Position numbers and translations under genes: made by a program
Notes under the pieces: model-generated
What the model was told of the DNA's origin: nothing
What the model saw: the letters and a program-made list of their open reading frames with translations, nothing else
The model's database searches: none
In this document: piece by piece, positions 27,005 to 36,541 of the stretch
How the letters are laid out: each line of letters starts with the position of its first letter
How positions within the stretch are numbered: the first letter of the stretch is position 1
NCBI RefSeq assembly: GCF_041435095.1
Contig: NZ_CP108025.1
Location: forward strand, 3,720,001-3,784,000
Source of the DNA: Kitasatospora sp. NBC_00315
GTDB lineage: Bacteria > Actinomycetota > Actinomycetes > Streptomycetales > Streptomycetaceae
DNA length: 64,000 bases
Direction of reading: 5' to 3'

Positions 27005-28183
27005 TCAGCGCCCGACCCGGGCCACCCAGGCCGCGGGGTTGTGGATCTCGTCCTTGGTGGGCAGCGTGTTGGGCGACGTCCAGACCCGGTTGAAGCCGTC
27101 CATGCCGATCCGGTCGACCACCCCGCGCACGAAGACCGCGCCGTCCTGGTACTGGCGCAGCTTGGCGTCCATCCCCAGCAGCCGGCGCAGCAGCAGGTCC
27201 AGCCGGTTGGCGCCGCGGTCGCGGCGCTGCTGGAACTTCTCGCGGATCTCCGAGACGCTCGGCACCACGGCCGGGCCGACGCCGTCCATCACCACGTCCG
27301 CGTGCCCCTCCAGCAGGGACATCACGGCCGTCAGTCGGCCCAGGATCTCGCGCTGAGCGGGGGACTGGACGACCTCCAGCAGGCCGGCCGAGGAGCCGTC
27401 GCCGCGCACGCCGAGCCCGGTCAGGCCGCCCCCGCCGAACGAGCCGGCGGCCTCCCTGACCCGCTCCAGCAGCGCGCCCGGGTCCACGTCCGTCTCGGCG
27501 AGGAAGGACTGCACCTCGGCCTGGATGTGGTCGCGCAGCCACGGCACCGCGGTGAACTGGGTGCGGTGGGTCTCCTCGTGCAGGCAGACCCAGAGCCGGA
27601 AGTCGGCCGGGTTCACGTCCAGCTCGCGCTCCACCTGGACGATGTTCGGCGCGACCAGCAGCAGCCGGCCCGGGCCGGGCCCGGCCGGGCCGAGCCGGGG
27701 CTTGTCGAACAGCGCGGCCGGACTGTCCGGGGCCTCGACCGGCACGTCCGCCGGCGCGAAGGTCTCGTACTGGCCCAGCACCTTGGAGGAGAGGAACGCC
27801 AGCAGCGCGCCCACCTCGATCCCGGTGGCCTTCTCCCCCACCGAGCCGAACACGGCGGCGGCCGGGTTGCCGGAGCGCCGCGCCTGCAGCTTCTCCACCA
27901 GCGGCTGGACGATGGTGCGGAACCCCGCCACGTTCGCCCGCACCCAGCCCGGCCGGTCGACGATCAGCACCGGGGTGGCGGCGGCCGCGGCAAGGCTGGT
28001 GGAGCGCATCCCGGTGTACTCCCGGACGTGCTCCTCCGCCTCCAGCGCGTGCCGGCGCAGCTCGGCGACCACCCCGGCCGCCTCCGCCCGGGACACCTCG
28101 GGGCCCGGCCGGACCAGCCTGGTCGCCGTCGCGACCGCGAGATTCCAGTCGACCATGTCAGCACCGCCGCTCGCGCTCGTCAT
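27005..28183 (-). CDS. Zinc-dependent metalloprotease family (DUF2342 / F420-associated)
   Basis: A protein of about 392 residues of the actinobacterial DUF2342 family, sometimes annotated as coenzyme F420 biosynthesis-associated protein or zinc-dependent metalloprotease. The zinc-type motif HEETH lies in WVCLHEETHRTQF, and a downstream EGHADVVMDGVG supplies a likely third ligand. VDWNLAVATATRLVRPGPEVS at the N terminus is characteristic. No signal peptide. No F420 gene is nearby, so that link is not supported here. The ATG at 28183 is used; another ATG nine codons later is possible. It lies between dacB and tilS on the same strand. Confidence 0.82.
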   Translation of the reverse strand: MTSASGGADMVDWNLAVATATRLVRPGPEVSRAEAAGVVAELRRHALEAEEHVREYTGMRSTSLAAAAATPVLIVDRPGWVRANVAGFRTIVQPLVEKLQARRSGNPAAAVFGSVGEKATGIEVGALLAFLSSKVLGQYETFAPADVPVEAPDSPAALFDKPRLGPAGPGPGRLLLVAPNIVQVERELDVNPADFRLWVCLHEETHRTQFTAVPWLRDHIQAEVQSFLAETDVDPGALLERVREAAGSFGGGGLTGLGVRGDGSSAGLLEVVQSPAQREILGRLTAVMSLLEGHADVVMDGVGPAVVPSVSEIREKFQQRRDRGANRLDLLLRRLLGMDAKLRQYQDGAVFVRGVVDRIGMDGFNRVWTSPNTLPTKDEIHNPAAWVARVGR

Positions 28184-28313
28184 GCCCTCACCGTACGTGC
28201 TCCGCCCTGGCCTGGGGAGCCGCATGCGCCGACGGGCTGCGGCCGATGCGCTCCGGGGGCCGGGCCGGCGGCCCCGGGACGGCCGGTGTCCGGTGCGCCC
28301 CGGGCCCGGTGGT

Positions 28314-29915
28314 TCAGCGGCAGCCGCAGGCGGCCAGCCGGGCGGCGATGCGGTCCATCGCGGCCCGGGCGTTGTCGGCGGGTGCGGTGGTCCTCGTCAT
28401 GACGGCGAACGAGAGCAACCTGCCGTCGGCGTCCACCACCGTGCCCGCCAGGGTGTTGACGCCGCTCAGGCTGCCGGTCTTGGCCCGCACCACGCCGGCC
28501 GCGTCGCCCGCCCCCGAGCCCGCGCCGTAGCGCTTGCCCAGGGTGCCGGTGAAGCCGGCGATCGGCAGGCCGGTCAGCACCGGCCGCAGCTCCGGGTGGT
28601 CCGGCGAGGCCGCGAGGCCCAGCAGGTGCACCAGCACCGACGGCGGGATCGCGTTGCCCGGGTGCAGCCCGCTGCCGTCGTTGAGCACCACACCCGGCAA
28701 CTGCACACCGAGCCCGGTGAGGGTCTGGGTGACGGCGCTCGCCGCGCCCTCGAAGCCGGCCGGCCTGTGCGCGGCCAGCGCCACCTGACGGGCGATCGCC
28801 TCGGCCAGGGTGTTGTCCGAGGTGGTGAGCAGCCGCTCGACCAGCCGGGCCACCGTCGGCGACTCGACCTCGCCCAGTACCGCCCCGGCCGGCTGCCCGG
28901 CCGTCAGCTGGGTGGCCCGTCCCTCGACGGCGACGCCCTGGGCCCGGAGCAGCGCGGCGAACTGCTCCGCCGCCGCGCCGGCCGGATCGGCGACCCGGGC
29001 CGGGGCGTCCTCCCGGCTGCGCGGATCCACCCGGCCCTCGTCCACCATCAGTGCGGTCATCAGCGGGATGTTGGCCGCGTCGTAGTTCGCGTGCCGGTCG
29101 GTGCCGCTGTAGAGCGAGGTGTCGTAGCCCAGCCGCACGGACGTGGTGCCGGCCGCCTTGAGGGCGGCGGCGGTCTGCCGGGCCAGCGAGTCCAGCGAGG
29201 CGGGCGCGGTGTCGGCGTCGGCGGCCACCCCGCCGATCTCGACCTGGCCGGCCGGCAGCGCGCTGAGGGTCGGGTCGCCGCCGCCCACCAGGGTGATGTC
29301 ACCGGCGCCGGCTCCCCGCACCACCCGGGTGGCGATCCGGGTGTCCGCCGGGATCAGGGCCAGGGCCGCCACCGAGGTCGCCAGCTTGGTCGTCGAGGCG
29401 GGCGTCGCGGCCGTGTTCTCCCCCGAGCCGTAGAGCAGTTGACCGCTGGTGGCATCGGCGACCGCGAACGTCACGGTGCCCAGCGAGGAGTCCCGCAGGA
29501 CGCCTGCCAGTGCCTGCTGGAGGCCCTGCGCGGTCGGTATGCCGACGGCCGCGCCGTCGGCCGGCTGGAGGACGAGCCCGGCCGGCGGGGGCCCGGGCCG
29601 ACGGGCGCTCGCGCCGGAGATCGCGGAGGCCGTCGCCGCGGGGCCGTGCCCGGCGCCCTGCGAGGCCGTGGCCGTGGCCGTGGTCGCGGCGGGGCTCGGG
29701 CTGCGGCCGGAGCCGCCCTTGCCGTCGTTCCCGCCGCCGCCCCGGCCGTCGTGGCCCGGGCCGTCGTCGCCGTGCCCCGAGCCGTGACCGCCCGGGGACG
29801 GGGTCGGCGCGGCGTACGCACCGCCCCCGTTCAGCGCGCCGCCCGTCAACAGGGCCACCCCCAGCAGTCCCGCCGCCGCGCGCCGCCGACGCCCCGCCCC
29901 CGCACCTGCTCCCAC
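28314..29915 (-). CDS. dacB: D-alanyl-D-alanine carboxypeptidase/endopeptidase (PBP4 type)
   Basis: A secreted class C penicillin-binding protein of about 533 residues acting on peptidoglycan stem peptides. Active-site motifs: STTK in [15 protein letters not shown] (nucleophile Ser), SDN in [13 protein letters not shown], and KTG in [17 protein letters not shown]. An Arg-rich start, hydrophobic core and AYA-A cleavage site make a signal peptide, followed by a Gly/Ser/Thr/Pro linker of about 80 residues. GTG 29915 has AAAGGGG about 9 bases upstream; a GTG at 29957 is an alternative, and longer frames would run into the divergent ppa gene. Confidence 0.92.
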   Translation of the reverse strand: MGAGAGAGRRRRAAAGLLGVALLTGGALNGGGAYAAPTPSPGGHGSGHGDDGPGHDGRGGGGNDGKGGSGRSPSPAATTATATASQGAGHGPAATASAISGASARRPGPPPAGLVLQPADGAAVGIPTAQGLQQALAGVLRDSSLGTVTFAVADATSGQLLYGSGENTAATPASTTKLATSVAALALIPADTRIATRVVRGAGAGDITLVGGGDPTLSALPAGQVEIGGVAADADTAPASLDSLARQTAAALKAAGTTSVRLGYDTSLYSGTDRHANYDAANIPLMTALMVDEGRVDPRSREDAPARVADPAGAAAEQFAALLRAQGVAVEGRATQLTAGQPAGAVLGEVESPTVARLVERLLTTSDNTLAEAIARQVALAAHRPAGFEGAASAVTQTLTGLGVQLPGVVLNDGSGLHPGNAIPPSVLVHLLGLAASPDHPELRPVLTGLPIAGFTGTLGKRYGAGSGAGDAAGVVRAKTGSLSGVNTLAGTVVDADGRLLSFAVMTRTTAPADNARAAMDRIAARLAACGCR

Positions 29916-29991
29916 CGACCGGCCCCTTTCCCGAGCACTCGCTCCCGTAGGAGACACTTGGATTCTGTCAGTCCCTACCTTGGAGGAACCG

Positions 29992-30483
29992 TTGGAGTTC
30001 GACGTCCTGATCGAGATCCCGAAGGGCTCCCGCAACAAGTACGAGGTCGACCACGAGACCGGTCGCCTTCGGCTGGACCGGATGCTCTTCACCTCGACCC
30101 GTTACCCGGCCGACTACGGCTACGTCGAGGGCACCCTCGCGGACGACGGCGACCCGCTGGACGCGCTGGTCATCCTGGATGAGCCGACCTTCCCCGGCTG
30201 CCTGATCAAGTGCCGCGCCATCGGCATGTTCAAGATGACCGACGAGGCCGGCGGCGACGACAAGCTGCTCTGCGTCCCGGCGACCGACCCGCGCTGGGAG
30301 CACCTGCAGGACATCCACCACGTGTCGGAGTTCGACCGTCTGGAGATCCAGCACTTCTTCGAGGTCTACAAGGACCTGGAGCCCGGCAAGTCCGTCGAGG
30401 GCGCCGACTGGGTCGGCCGCGCCGAGGCCGAGGCCGAGGTCACCGCGTCGGTCAAGCGTCTGGCGGACTCGGGCGGCCACTGA
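29992..30483 (+). CDS. ppa: Inorganic pyrophosphatase
   Basis: A 163-residue family I soluble pyrophosphatase that drives biosynthesis by hydrolysing pyrophosphate. The signature [11 protein letters not shown] with its metal-binding Asp residues is present, with [32 protein letters not shown] and EHLQDIHHV. The start is TTG at 29992, fixed by GGAGG five bases upstream and by the family start [12 protein letters not shown]. It is divergent from dacB and followed by a hairpin. Confidence 0.96.
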   Translation: MEFDVLIEIPKGSRNKYEVDHETGRLRLDRMLFTSTRYPADYGYVEGTLADDGDPLDALVILDEPTFPGCLIKCRAIGMFKMTDEAGGDDKLLCVPATDPRWEHLQDIHHVSEFDRLEIQHFFEVYKDLEPGKSVEGADWVGRAEAEAEVTASVKRLADSGGH

Positions 30484-30522
30484 GCCACCGACCGCTGATC
30501 TCGTCTTTTTCGAGGCTGCCGG

Positions 30523-30558
30523 GGCCGGGCCGGGCGGAGCGATCCGCCGGGCCCGGCC
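30523..30558 (+). terminator. Hairpin downstream of ppa
   Basis: Arms of 16 bases with one mismatch (30523-30538 with 30543-30558) and a GCGA loop, about 40 bases after the ppa stop and 104 bases before the next start. Confidence 0.65.
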
Positions 30559-30662
30559 TTCGTCGTACCCGGACGTCGCCCTGCGGGCGGGGCCGCCCGG
30601 CACCCGCCCGCCACCGCGCGGTCCGACCGGCCGCCGCCACGGCGCCCGCGACCGGCCGAGCG

Positions 30663-31691
30663 GTGCGCAGCCGCGGCGCCCTGCTGACCGTCGCGCTCGC
30701 CCTCGCGCTGGTGCTGTCCGCGCTGCTCGCGGCCGGCGTGGGCGCGTACCGGATCCCGCTCGGCGACATCCTGGCGTCCTTCGGCCACCGGCTGGGCCTC
30801 GGCGGCCACCCGCTGGAGCGGGTCCCCGAGTCCGTCCTGTGGAACGTCCGGCTGCCCCGGGTCGTCCTCGCCCTGCTGGTCGGCGGCTCACTGGGCTGCG
30901 CCGGTGCGCTGATGCAGGGTGTGTTCGGCAACCCGCTGGCGGAGCCCGCAGTGATCGGCGTCTCCTCCGGCGGCGCGGTCGGCGCGGTGGCCTGCATCGT
31001 GCTGGGCCTGGACGCCCTGGGCAGCTGGACGGTCACCGTCCTCGCCTTCACCACCGGCCTGCTGACGGTGTTCGCGGTCTACGCGATGTCACGCTCCGGC
31101 GGCCGCACCGAGGTGGTCACCCTCGCCCTCACGGGGGTCGCCGTCAACGCCTTCTGCGGCGCGCTGATCGGCATCCTCCTCTTCGCCGCCGACAGCGCCG
31201 CGATCAGCCAGGTCACCTTCTGGCAGCTCGGCTCGCTCTCCCAGGCCACCTGGGGCAAGGTGCTGGCGGTCCTGCCCTTCGCGGTCGCCGGCCTCACGGT
31301 GGCACCGCTGTACGCCAGGCAGTTGGACCTGCTGGCGCTCGGCGAGCGTCCGGCCCGGCACCTCGGGGTGGACGTCGAGCGGCTGCGGCTGGTGCTGATC
31401 ACCGTGGTCGCGCTGCTGACGGCGGCCGCCGTCGCGGTCAGCGGCGTCATCGGCTTCGTCGGCCTGGTCGTCCCGCACCTGCTGCGGATGGCCGTCGGGC
31501 CCGGGCACCGCTTCCTGCTGACCGGCAGCGCGTTGGGCGGCGCGCTGGTCCTGGTCGCCGGCGATCTCGCCGCGCGCACCCTCGCCCGGCCCGCCGAACT
31601 GCCGCTGGGTGTGCTGACCGCGCTGATCGGCAGTCCCTTCTTCTTCTGGCTGCTGCGCCGGACCCGCGACCGACAGGGCGGCTGGGCATGA
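30663..31691 (+). CDS. hmuU: FecCD-family ABC permease (heme/siderophore type)
   Basis: A 342-residue permease with about ten transmembrane helices, of the FecCD/BtuC family that imports heme, siderophores or cobalamin. Family landmarks: RLPRVVLALLVGGSLGCAGALMQGVFGNPLAEP near the N terminus (given here as the part RLPRVVLALLVGGSLG), then VSGVIGFVGLVVPHLLRM and ELPLGVLTALIGSPFFFWLL at the end. The only in-frame start is GTG 30663, without a good Shine-Dalgarno sequence. The ATPase gene overlaps its stop by 4 bases. No substrate-binding protein gene is present on either side, so the substrate is inferred from the closest look-alikes (HmuU) only. Confidence 0.85.
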   Translation: MRSRGALLTVALALALVLSALLAAGVGAYRIPLGDILASFGHRLGLGGHPLERVPESVLWNVRLPRVVLALLVGGSLGCAGALMQGVFGNPLAEPAVIGVSSGGAVGAVACIVLGLDALGSWTVTVLAFTTGLLTVFAVYAMSRSGGRTEVVTLALTGVAVNAFCGALIGILLFAADSAAISQVTFWQLGSLSQATWGKVLAVLPFAVAGLTVAPLYARQLDLLALGERPARHLGVDVERLRLVLITVVALLTAAAVAVSGVIGFVGLVVPHLLRMAVGPGHRFLLTGSALGGALVLVAGDLAARTLARPAELPLGVLTALIGSPFFFWLLRRTRDRQGGWA

Positions 31692-32503
31692 GGTTTCGCA
31701 CCCGGAAGATCCCGGAACGCCCCTCCTGCGGCGACGAGTTGCTGTCCACCGCGAGCCTCGGCCTGACCCTGGGCGGGCGGGCGCTGCTGACCGGCGTCCG
31801 GCTGTCCGTCCGGGCGGGCGAGGTGCTGGCCCTGCTCGGGCCCAACGGCGCGGGGAAGTCCACGCTGCTCTCCGTGCTGGCCGGTGACCTGCCGCCCACC
31901 ACGGGCGCCGTCCCGCTGCGCGGCCGGCCGGCCGCCGACTACCACCCGGCCGAACTCGCCATGCAGCGGGCCCTGTTGCCGCAGACCTCGGCGCTTTCGT
32001 TCCCGTTCCTCGCCGGCGAGGTGGTACGGATGGGCCGGGCGCCGTGGGCCGGCACCACGCGGGCCGCGCAGGACGAGGCGGTGGTCGCACGGGCGATGGC
32101 CGCGACCGAGTCGGCCCGGTTCGCCGAGCGCCCGTTCACCGCGCTCTCCGGCGGCGAGCGGGCCCGGGTCTCGCTGGCCCGGGTGCTCGCCCAGAGCACG
32201 CCGCTGCTGCTGCTGGACGAACCCACCGCCGCCCTCGACCTGCGCCACCAGGAGCTGGTGCTGCGCGTGGCCCGCGAGCGGGCCGCCGCCGGGGACGCCG
32301 TGGTCGTCGTCCTGCACGACCTGTCCCTGGCGGCGGCGTACGCGGACCGGGTGCTGCTGCTCGCGGACGGCGCCCCGGTCGCGGACGGCCCGGTGGCCGA
32401 GGTACTGCGGGCCCCGCTGCTCAGCGAGGTCTACGGCCACCCCGTGGAGGTGCTGGCGCACCCCCGGACGGGAAGCCCGCTGATCCTGCCCGTCCGGGGG
32501 TGA
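31688..32503 (+). CDS. hmuV: FecE-type ABC transporter ATPase (heme import like)
   Basis: A 271-residue ABC ATPase that powers the adjacent permease. Walker A GPNGAGKST, Q-loop in LLPQTSALSFPF, signature LSGGERARVSLARVLA, Walker B LLLLDEPTAALD and H-loop VVLHDLSLAA are all intact. The order and sequence around PTTGAVPLRGRPAADYHPAEL resemble HmuV. The ATG overlaps the permease stop (ATGA), so they are coupled. The missing binding protein makes heme as substrate an inference. Confidence 0.87.
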   Translation: MRFRTRKIPERPSCGDELLSTASLGLTLGGRALLTGVRLSVRAGEVLALLGPNGAGKSTLLSVLAGDLPPTTGAVPLRGRPAADYHPAELAMQRALLPQTSALSFPFLAGEVVRMGRAPWAGTTRAAQDEAVVARAMAATESARFAERPFTALSGGERARVSLARVLAQSTPLLLLDEPTAALDLRHQELVLRVARERAAAGDAVVVVLHDLSLAAAYADRVLLLADGAPVADGPVAEVLRAPLLSEVYGHPVEVLAHPRTGSPLILPVRG

Positions 32504-32580
32504 CGACGCCGACGCGAGGTGCCGGGCACCCCGGGTCGGGCGGTCGCGGCGGACGAGTGCCGGGCGCGCGTGTCGCCCGG

Positions 32581-32796
32581 TCAGGCGTCGTCGTCCAGCC
32601 GAAAGCCGACCTTCAGGCCCACCTGGTAGTGCGCGACGTGCCCGTCGGCGATGTGTCCCCTGATCTGGATCACCTCGAACCAGTCGAGATTGCGCAGCGT
32701 CCGGCCGGCGCGGTCGACGCCGTTGCGGATCGCGGCGTCGATGCCCTCGCTCGACGATCCGACGATCTCGGTGACCCGGTAGATGTGGTCGCTCAT
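32581..32796 (-). CDS. Dodecin (flavin-storage protein)
   Basis: A 71-residue dodecin, a small protein that assembles into hollow dodecamers binding flavins or, in some Streptomyces homologues, CoA-type ligands. The family features HIYRVTEIVGSSSEGIDAAI and RNLDWFEVIQIRGHI (with the flavin-stacking Trp) and the end VGLKVGFRLDD are complete. ATG 32796 follows GGAGGC by a short gap. It is monocistronic and convergent with hmuV. Confidence 0.95.
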   Translation of the reverse strand: MSDHIYRVTEIVGSSSEGIDAAIRNGVDRAGRTLRNLDWFEVIQIRGHIADGHVAHYQVGLKVGFRLDDDA

Positions 32797-32897
32797 GACG
32801 GCCTCCGTGGGGTGGGCGACAGGGTGTCCGACGAGGTGCGTACGGCACCCGTCCACCGTGCACCCTGCGGCGGCCGTCCGCACGCCCGGGCGGCCGG

Positions 32898-33857
32898 TCA
32901 GACGAGTGCGCGGACCTCGCCGACCGGCACGCCGCCGCCCAGCAGCGGGGAACTGCCGATCCGCTCGACGGTGCCGTCGGGGGTGCTGACGCCCAGTCGG
33001 CGCAGCGCCGCCGCCAGGACGGGCCCCCGGGCCCGCTCCGCGCCGTCGTCGATCTTGAAGGCGAGCGCCCGGCCGTCCGCGAACGCGACCACCTGGACGG
33101 CCTCGGCCCCCATCTTCGACAGCGCGCCCGGCACCGCCCGCATCAGCCAGGTGTCGGCCCGCCGGGTGCCCCCGACGTACTCGGGGTGGGCCCGCATCGC
33201 GTCGGCGACCCGGCGCTGCGGAGTGCCGGGATCGGCGAGCAGCAGGGCGCGGTAGCCCCGGGCCAGGCCGGTCAGCGAGACGGCGAGCAGCGGGGCGCCG
33301 CAGCCGTCGACGCCCTCGTGCGCGGCCCGCTCGCCGACGCCCTCCTCCAGGGCCTCGCGGGCCAGCAGCTGGATCGGGTGGGCCGGATCGAGGTAGCCAC
33401 CGGTGTCCCAGCCGTTGGCGACGCAGGCGGCCAGCCAGCCGGCGTGCTTGCCGGAGCAGTCCATCATGATCGGCGCCCGCTCTCCGCCGGCCCGCAGGTA
33501 CAGCTCGGCCTCGGTCTCGTCCAGCGGCAGGTCGGCCGGGGTGCGCAGCGCACTCTCGTCGAGCCCGGCGGAGGCCAGGATCCGCCGGACGCCGTCGCGG
33601 TGGAAGGCCTCGGCGGAGTGGCTGGAAGCCGCCAGCGCCAGCAGCTCGCCCTCGACGGCCAGCCCCGCGCGCAGGGTCGCCACGGCCTGGAACGGCTTGG
33701 CGCAGGAGCGCGGGAACACCGGGGCCTCGGGCGCGCCGAGGGCGTACTCCACCGAGCCGTCGGCGGCGAGCAGCACCAGGGAGCCGTGATGGCGTCCCTC
33801 GGTGAAGCCGGAGCGTATGACCTCGGCGAGGACGGTCGGGGCGGCGGGCTGCGACAT
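32898..33857 (-). CDS. Asparaginase II family protein
   Basis: A 319-residue protein of the thermolabile asparaginase II family (Rhizobium etli type), predicted to hydrolyse L-asparagine in the cytoplasm. Conserved segments: FPRSCAKPFQAVATL (the Ser-x-x-Lys pair), ALAASSHSAEAFH, MMDCSGKHAGWLAACV and GVDGCGAPLLAVSLTGLARG. It follows rsiG by 68 bases on the same strand and may share its transcript; no functional link is evident. Confidence 0.9.
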   Translation of the reverse strand: MSQPAAPTVLAEVIRSGFTEGRHHGSLVLLAADGSVEYALGAPEAPVFPRSCAKPFQAVATLRAGLAVEGELLALAASSHSAEAFHRDGVRRILASAGLDESALRTPADLPLDETEAELYLRAGGERAPIMMDCSGKHAGWLAACVANGWDTGGYLDPAHPIQLLAREALEEGVGERAAHEGVDGCGAPLLAVSLTGLARGYRALLLADPGTPQRRVADAMRAHPEYVGGTRRADTWLMRAVPGALSKMGAEAVQVVAFADGRALAFKIDDGAERARGPVLAAALRRLGVSTPDGTVERIGSSPLLGGGVPVGEVRALV

Positions 33858-33925
33858 GAGGGTGTGGCCTTCCGGGGTGGGGGCGGGCCGGGCGACGCCC
33901 CCGCCCCCGGGCTCCGTCGCCCCGG

Positions 33926-34639
33926 CTACTCGGCCAGGGAACCGCCCGCGAGCAGGTCGTCGACCCGTGCTTCCCCTTCACGGTACCTGCGGGTGATCTC
34001 CGCGCTGCAGTCGTCGGCCGTCCGCTGCAGGCTCTGCCGCCGCCCGGAAACCTCGCGCTCGTGCGACCGCAGCCGCTCCAGCGCGGCGAGCAGGTCCTCG
34101 GCGGGGTGCGCGGCCAGATCCGCCAGCCGGACGTCGCCCATCAGGGCGTCCGCCTGCACCTGGTACTGCTCCCCGCGCGGTGGCCCCAGCGTCACGTGGC
34201 GGGCCGAGCTGCGGACCGAGGAGGGGGCGTCGGTGAGGATCGCCGGCAGCCGGTCCAGCAACGCCCTCGGATCGCCGCCGGAGCCGCCCGGGGCTCCGGC
34301 CGGGCGGCCGGCGTCCGGGCGGCGGTCGAGCTCGGCCCGCAGGATGTCCATCCGGCCGTGCAGCAGCCGGCGGAGGTAGGAGAGATCGGCCTCCTGCTCC
34401 TGGGCGTCCCGGCGCAGGCCGCGCAGCTGGTCCAGGCCGAGCCGGCCCAGAGCGTCCCGACCGGGGACGAGCGCCTGCGGCCCGCCGCGGCCGGTGGCCG
34501 GCGGCCCCGCCTCGTAGGGGGCGGGGCCGTGCGGCTCGGGGATGAGCTGCTGGAGGGTCGGCGCCGCCGCCGGGGCCCCGTCCAGGGCGCCACCGGGCGC
34601 CTCTCCGGACCGACCGTGCACCGCGCTGCTCGCGTCCAT
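33926..34639 (-). CDS. rsiG: RsiG, c-di-GMP-dependent anti-sigma factor for WhiG
   Basis: A 237-residue cytoplasmic protein matching RsiG, which holds the sporulation sigma factor WhiG inactive when bound to c-di-GMP. RsiG binds the ligand with E-x3-S-x2-R-x3-Q-x3-D motifs on two helices. The second is perfect here: EREVSGRRQSLQRTAD (E194, S198, R201, Q205, D209). The first is EADLSYLRRLLHGRMD (E83, S87, R90, D98) with His94 in place of Gln. The first 65 residues are Pro/Gly/Ala-rich and disordered. ATG 34639 has AGGTGG about 8 bases upstream. Its partner whiG is not in the window; the cyclase gene cdgB is, 24 kb away. Confidence 0.88.
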   Translation of the reverse strand: MDASSAVHGRSGEAPGGALDGAPAAAPTLQQLIPEPHGPAPYEAGPPATGRGGPQALVPGRDALGRLGLDQLRGLRRDAQEQEADLSYLRRLLHGRMDILRAELDRRPDAGRPAGAPGGSGGDPRALLDRLPAILTDAPSSVRSSARHVTLGPPRGEQYQVQADALMGDVRLADLAAHPAEDLLAALERLRSHEREVSGRRQSLQRTADDCSAEITRRYREGEARVDDLLAGGSLAE

Positions 34640-35081
34640 CAACCAACCACCTGCCGTTGTCCTGATCCCGCCCGCTCGCGCCACTTCTCGTGTGCCGCGT
34701 GTTCGGTCCCGTCCTTGGCGTGCCGCTCGGAACACGTCCGGGCTCCCCCGGTGGTTCCCACCGGCCGCCGGTGCCACTCTCCTGGACCAACCGTCAGAAC
34801 GGCTGCCCGACCCGATCGACCGTCCGACCGAAACCGACCGCCGCGCCGCCGCGCCGCCGGGCCCTCCCGCCGTCCGTGCCGACCCCAGCGTGCCACCCCG
34901 TCCGGCGCCCGCGCACCGCCCGGCCACCCGAACGGCCCCCTGGCGAACAGGGGTGGCTGATACGACCAGCGCATTCTGCTGAGAGATCCGCACCACTGAG
35001 GGCGTGCGCGCACACCACCCGGCGCGCGCCAGGGCAGTACGCGCCTCCGGTGCGCCCGGACGGCTCCGGCACAATGGCGCC
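34640..35081. other. Divergent intergenic region rsiG / dtd
   Basis: A 442-base gene-free stretch, GC-rich in the middle. A CACAAT hexamer (35070-35075) six bases before the dtd ATG may be its -10. I saw no clear BldD or WhiG-type site and no stable long hairpin. Confidence 0.5.
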
Positions 35082-35534
35082 ATGCGAGCAGTGGTTCAGC
35101 GAGTGACCGAGGCCAGGGTGACGGTGGCCGGGGAGAGCGTCGGCTCGATCGAGGGCCCGGGTCTGTGCGTCCTGGTCGGGGTCACCCACGAGGACACCCC
35201 GCAGAAGGCGGCCCAGCTGGCCCGCAAGCTGTGGACGCTGCGGATCTTCGACAGCGCCACCGCAACGGAGGACACCGGCGTCGAACAGTCGTGCTCGGAC
35301 ATCGCGGCGCCGCTGCTGGTGATCAGCCAGTTCACGCTCTACGGCGACGCCCGCAAGGGACGCCGCCCCACCTGGAACGCCGCGGCGCCCGGCCCCGTCG
35401 CCGAACCGCTGGTCGACGAGGTGGTCGCCCGGCTGCGGGAGCTGGGCGCCAAGGTCGAGACCGGACGGTTCGGCGCGGACATGCGGGTCGCACTGGTCAA
35501 CGACGGCCCGTTCACCGTCCTGCTGGAGGTCTGA
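35082..35534 (+). CDS. dtd: D-aminoacyl-tRNA deacylase
   Basis: A 150-residue DTD that cleaves D-amino acids (and glycine misloaded on tRNA-Ala) from tRNA, protecting translation. Both active-site motifs are present: SQFTLYGD and NDGPFTV (variant of the Gly-cisPro motif region), with [15 protein letters not shown] at the start. Length is normal. No Shine-Dalgarno sequence; a CACAAT hexamer lies six bases upstream of the ATG, suggesting a leaderless mRNA. It converges on ygfZ with only 34 bases between. Confidence 0.94.
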   Translation: MRAVVQRVTEARVTVAGESVGSIEGPGLCVLVGVTHEDTPQKAAQLARKLWTLRIFDSATATEDTGVEQSCSDIAAPLLVISQFTLYGDARKGRRPTWNAAAPGPVAEPLVDEVVARLRELGAKVETGRFGADMRVALVNDGPFTVLLEV

Positions 35535-35568
35535 GCGCCGACCCCGGGGCTCCCGGGCGCGGCCCGCG

Positions 35569-36531
35569 CTACTGCGGGACCACGACCTCCTGGCCGGCCG
35601 CGACCGTACCGGCCAGCAGCGGCACGTCCACCGGGACGTTGCGCTTGACCACCGCCAGCGCGATCGGGCCCAGCTCGTGGTGGCGCGCCGAGGACGTCAC
35701 GATCCCGAGCGCCCGCCCCTGCGGGTCCGAGGCGAGGTGGATCTCCGTCCCGTGCGGCGGCAGCACCACCTCGGTGCCGTCCAGGTGCAGGAAGACCAGC
35801 CGGCGCGGCGGGCGGCCCAGGTTGTGCACCCGGGCGACCGTCTCCTGTCCGCGGTAGCAGCCCTTGTTCAGGTGCACGGCGGTGCTAAGCCAGTCCACCT
35901 CGTGCGGGATGGTCCGGTGGTCGGTCTCGAAGCCGAGCCGGGGCCGGTGCCCCTCGATCCGCAGCGCCTCGTACGCCCACACCCCGGCCGCCGGGCCGTA
36001 CGCCGCCGTCAGCGCCGCCAGCTCGGCGCGCGGCAGGAAGAGGTCCCGCCCGTAGGCCAGTTCGCGCACCGCGGCGGCCCCCTCGGCGGAGGCGGTGGAG
36101 CCGGCCGGAAGGTGGACCAGGGCGTACGCGTCGGTCGCGTCGGCGACCTCCACCCGGTAGAAGAACTTCATGCTCTCCAGGTATCCGAGCAGCGCCTGCC
36201 GGGTGCCCGGCTCGACGTGCGCCCACGTGGTGGCGCCGTCGTCGACCAGGTAGAGCGCGTGCTCGACGTGCCCGTTCGGGGAGAGCACCAGCGCCTCGGT
36301 GGCCTGCTGCGGCGCCAGCGCGCTCACGTGCTGGGTGACCAGCAGGTGCAGCCAACTGAGCCGGTCCTCGCCGGTGACGGTGATGACACCCCGGTGCGAG
36401 AGGTCGACGAAGCCCTTGCCCTGCGCCAGGTTCCGTTGCTCGCGGAAGATGTCTCCGTAGTGGGCGGCGACGCCCTCGTCGGTTCCCTCGGCGGGGACGG
36501 CACCGGGCAGCGCAAGCAACGGGCTCTTCAT
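35569..36531 (-). CDS. ygfZ: Folate-binding YgfZ/GcvT-like protein
   Basis: A 320-residue member of the YgfZ (tRNA-modifying GTPase-linked, iron-sulfur cluster maintenance) family with the aminomethyltransferase fold. The family signature KGCYRGQE is exact (HLNKGCYRGQETVARVHNLG), with the Cys needed for function. LSHRGVITVTGEDRLSWLH near the N terminus is the folate-side loop. It lies 10 bases downstream of nur on the same strand and is presumably co-transcribed. Confidence 0.92.
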   Translation of the reverse strand: MKSPLLALPGAVPAEGTDEGVAAHYGDIFREQRNLAQGKGFVDLSHRGVITVTGEDRLSWLHLLVTQHVSALAPQQATEALVLSPNGHVEHALYLVDDGATTWAHVEPGTRQALLGYLESMKFFYRVEVADATDAYALVHLPAGSTASAEGAAAVRELAYGRDLFLPRAELAALTAAYGPAAGVWAYEALRIEGHRPRLGFETDHRTIPHEVDWLSTAVHLNKGCYRGQETVARVHNLGRPPRRLVFLHLDGTEVVLPPHGTEIHLASDPQGRALGIVTSSARHHELGPIALAVVKRNVPVDVPLLAGTVAAGQEVVVPQ

Positions 36532-36541
36532 ACCCGTCAGC

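Noticed and set aside
32798-32897. Iron box or DmdR site around hmuUV and dodecin
   Set aside because: No TTAGGTTAGGCTAACC-like sequence was found upstream of hmuU or nearby.
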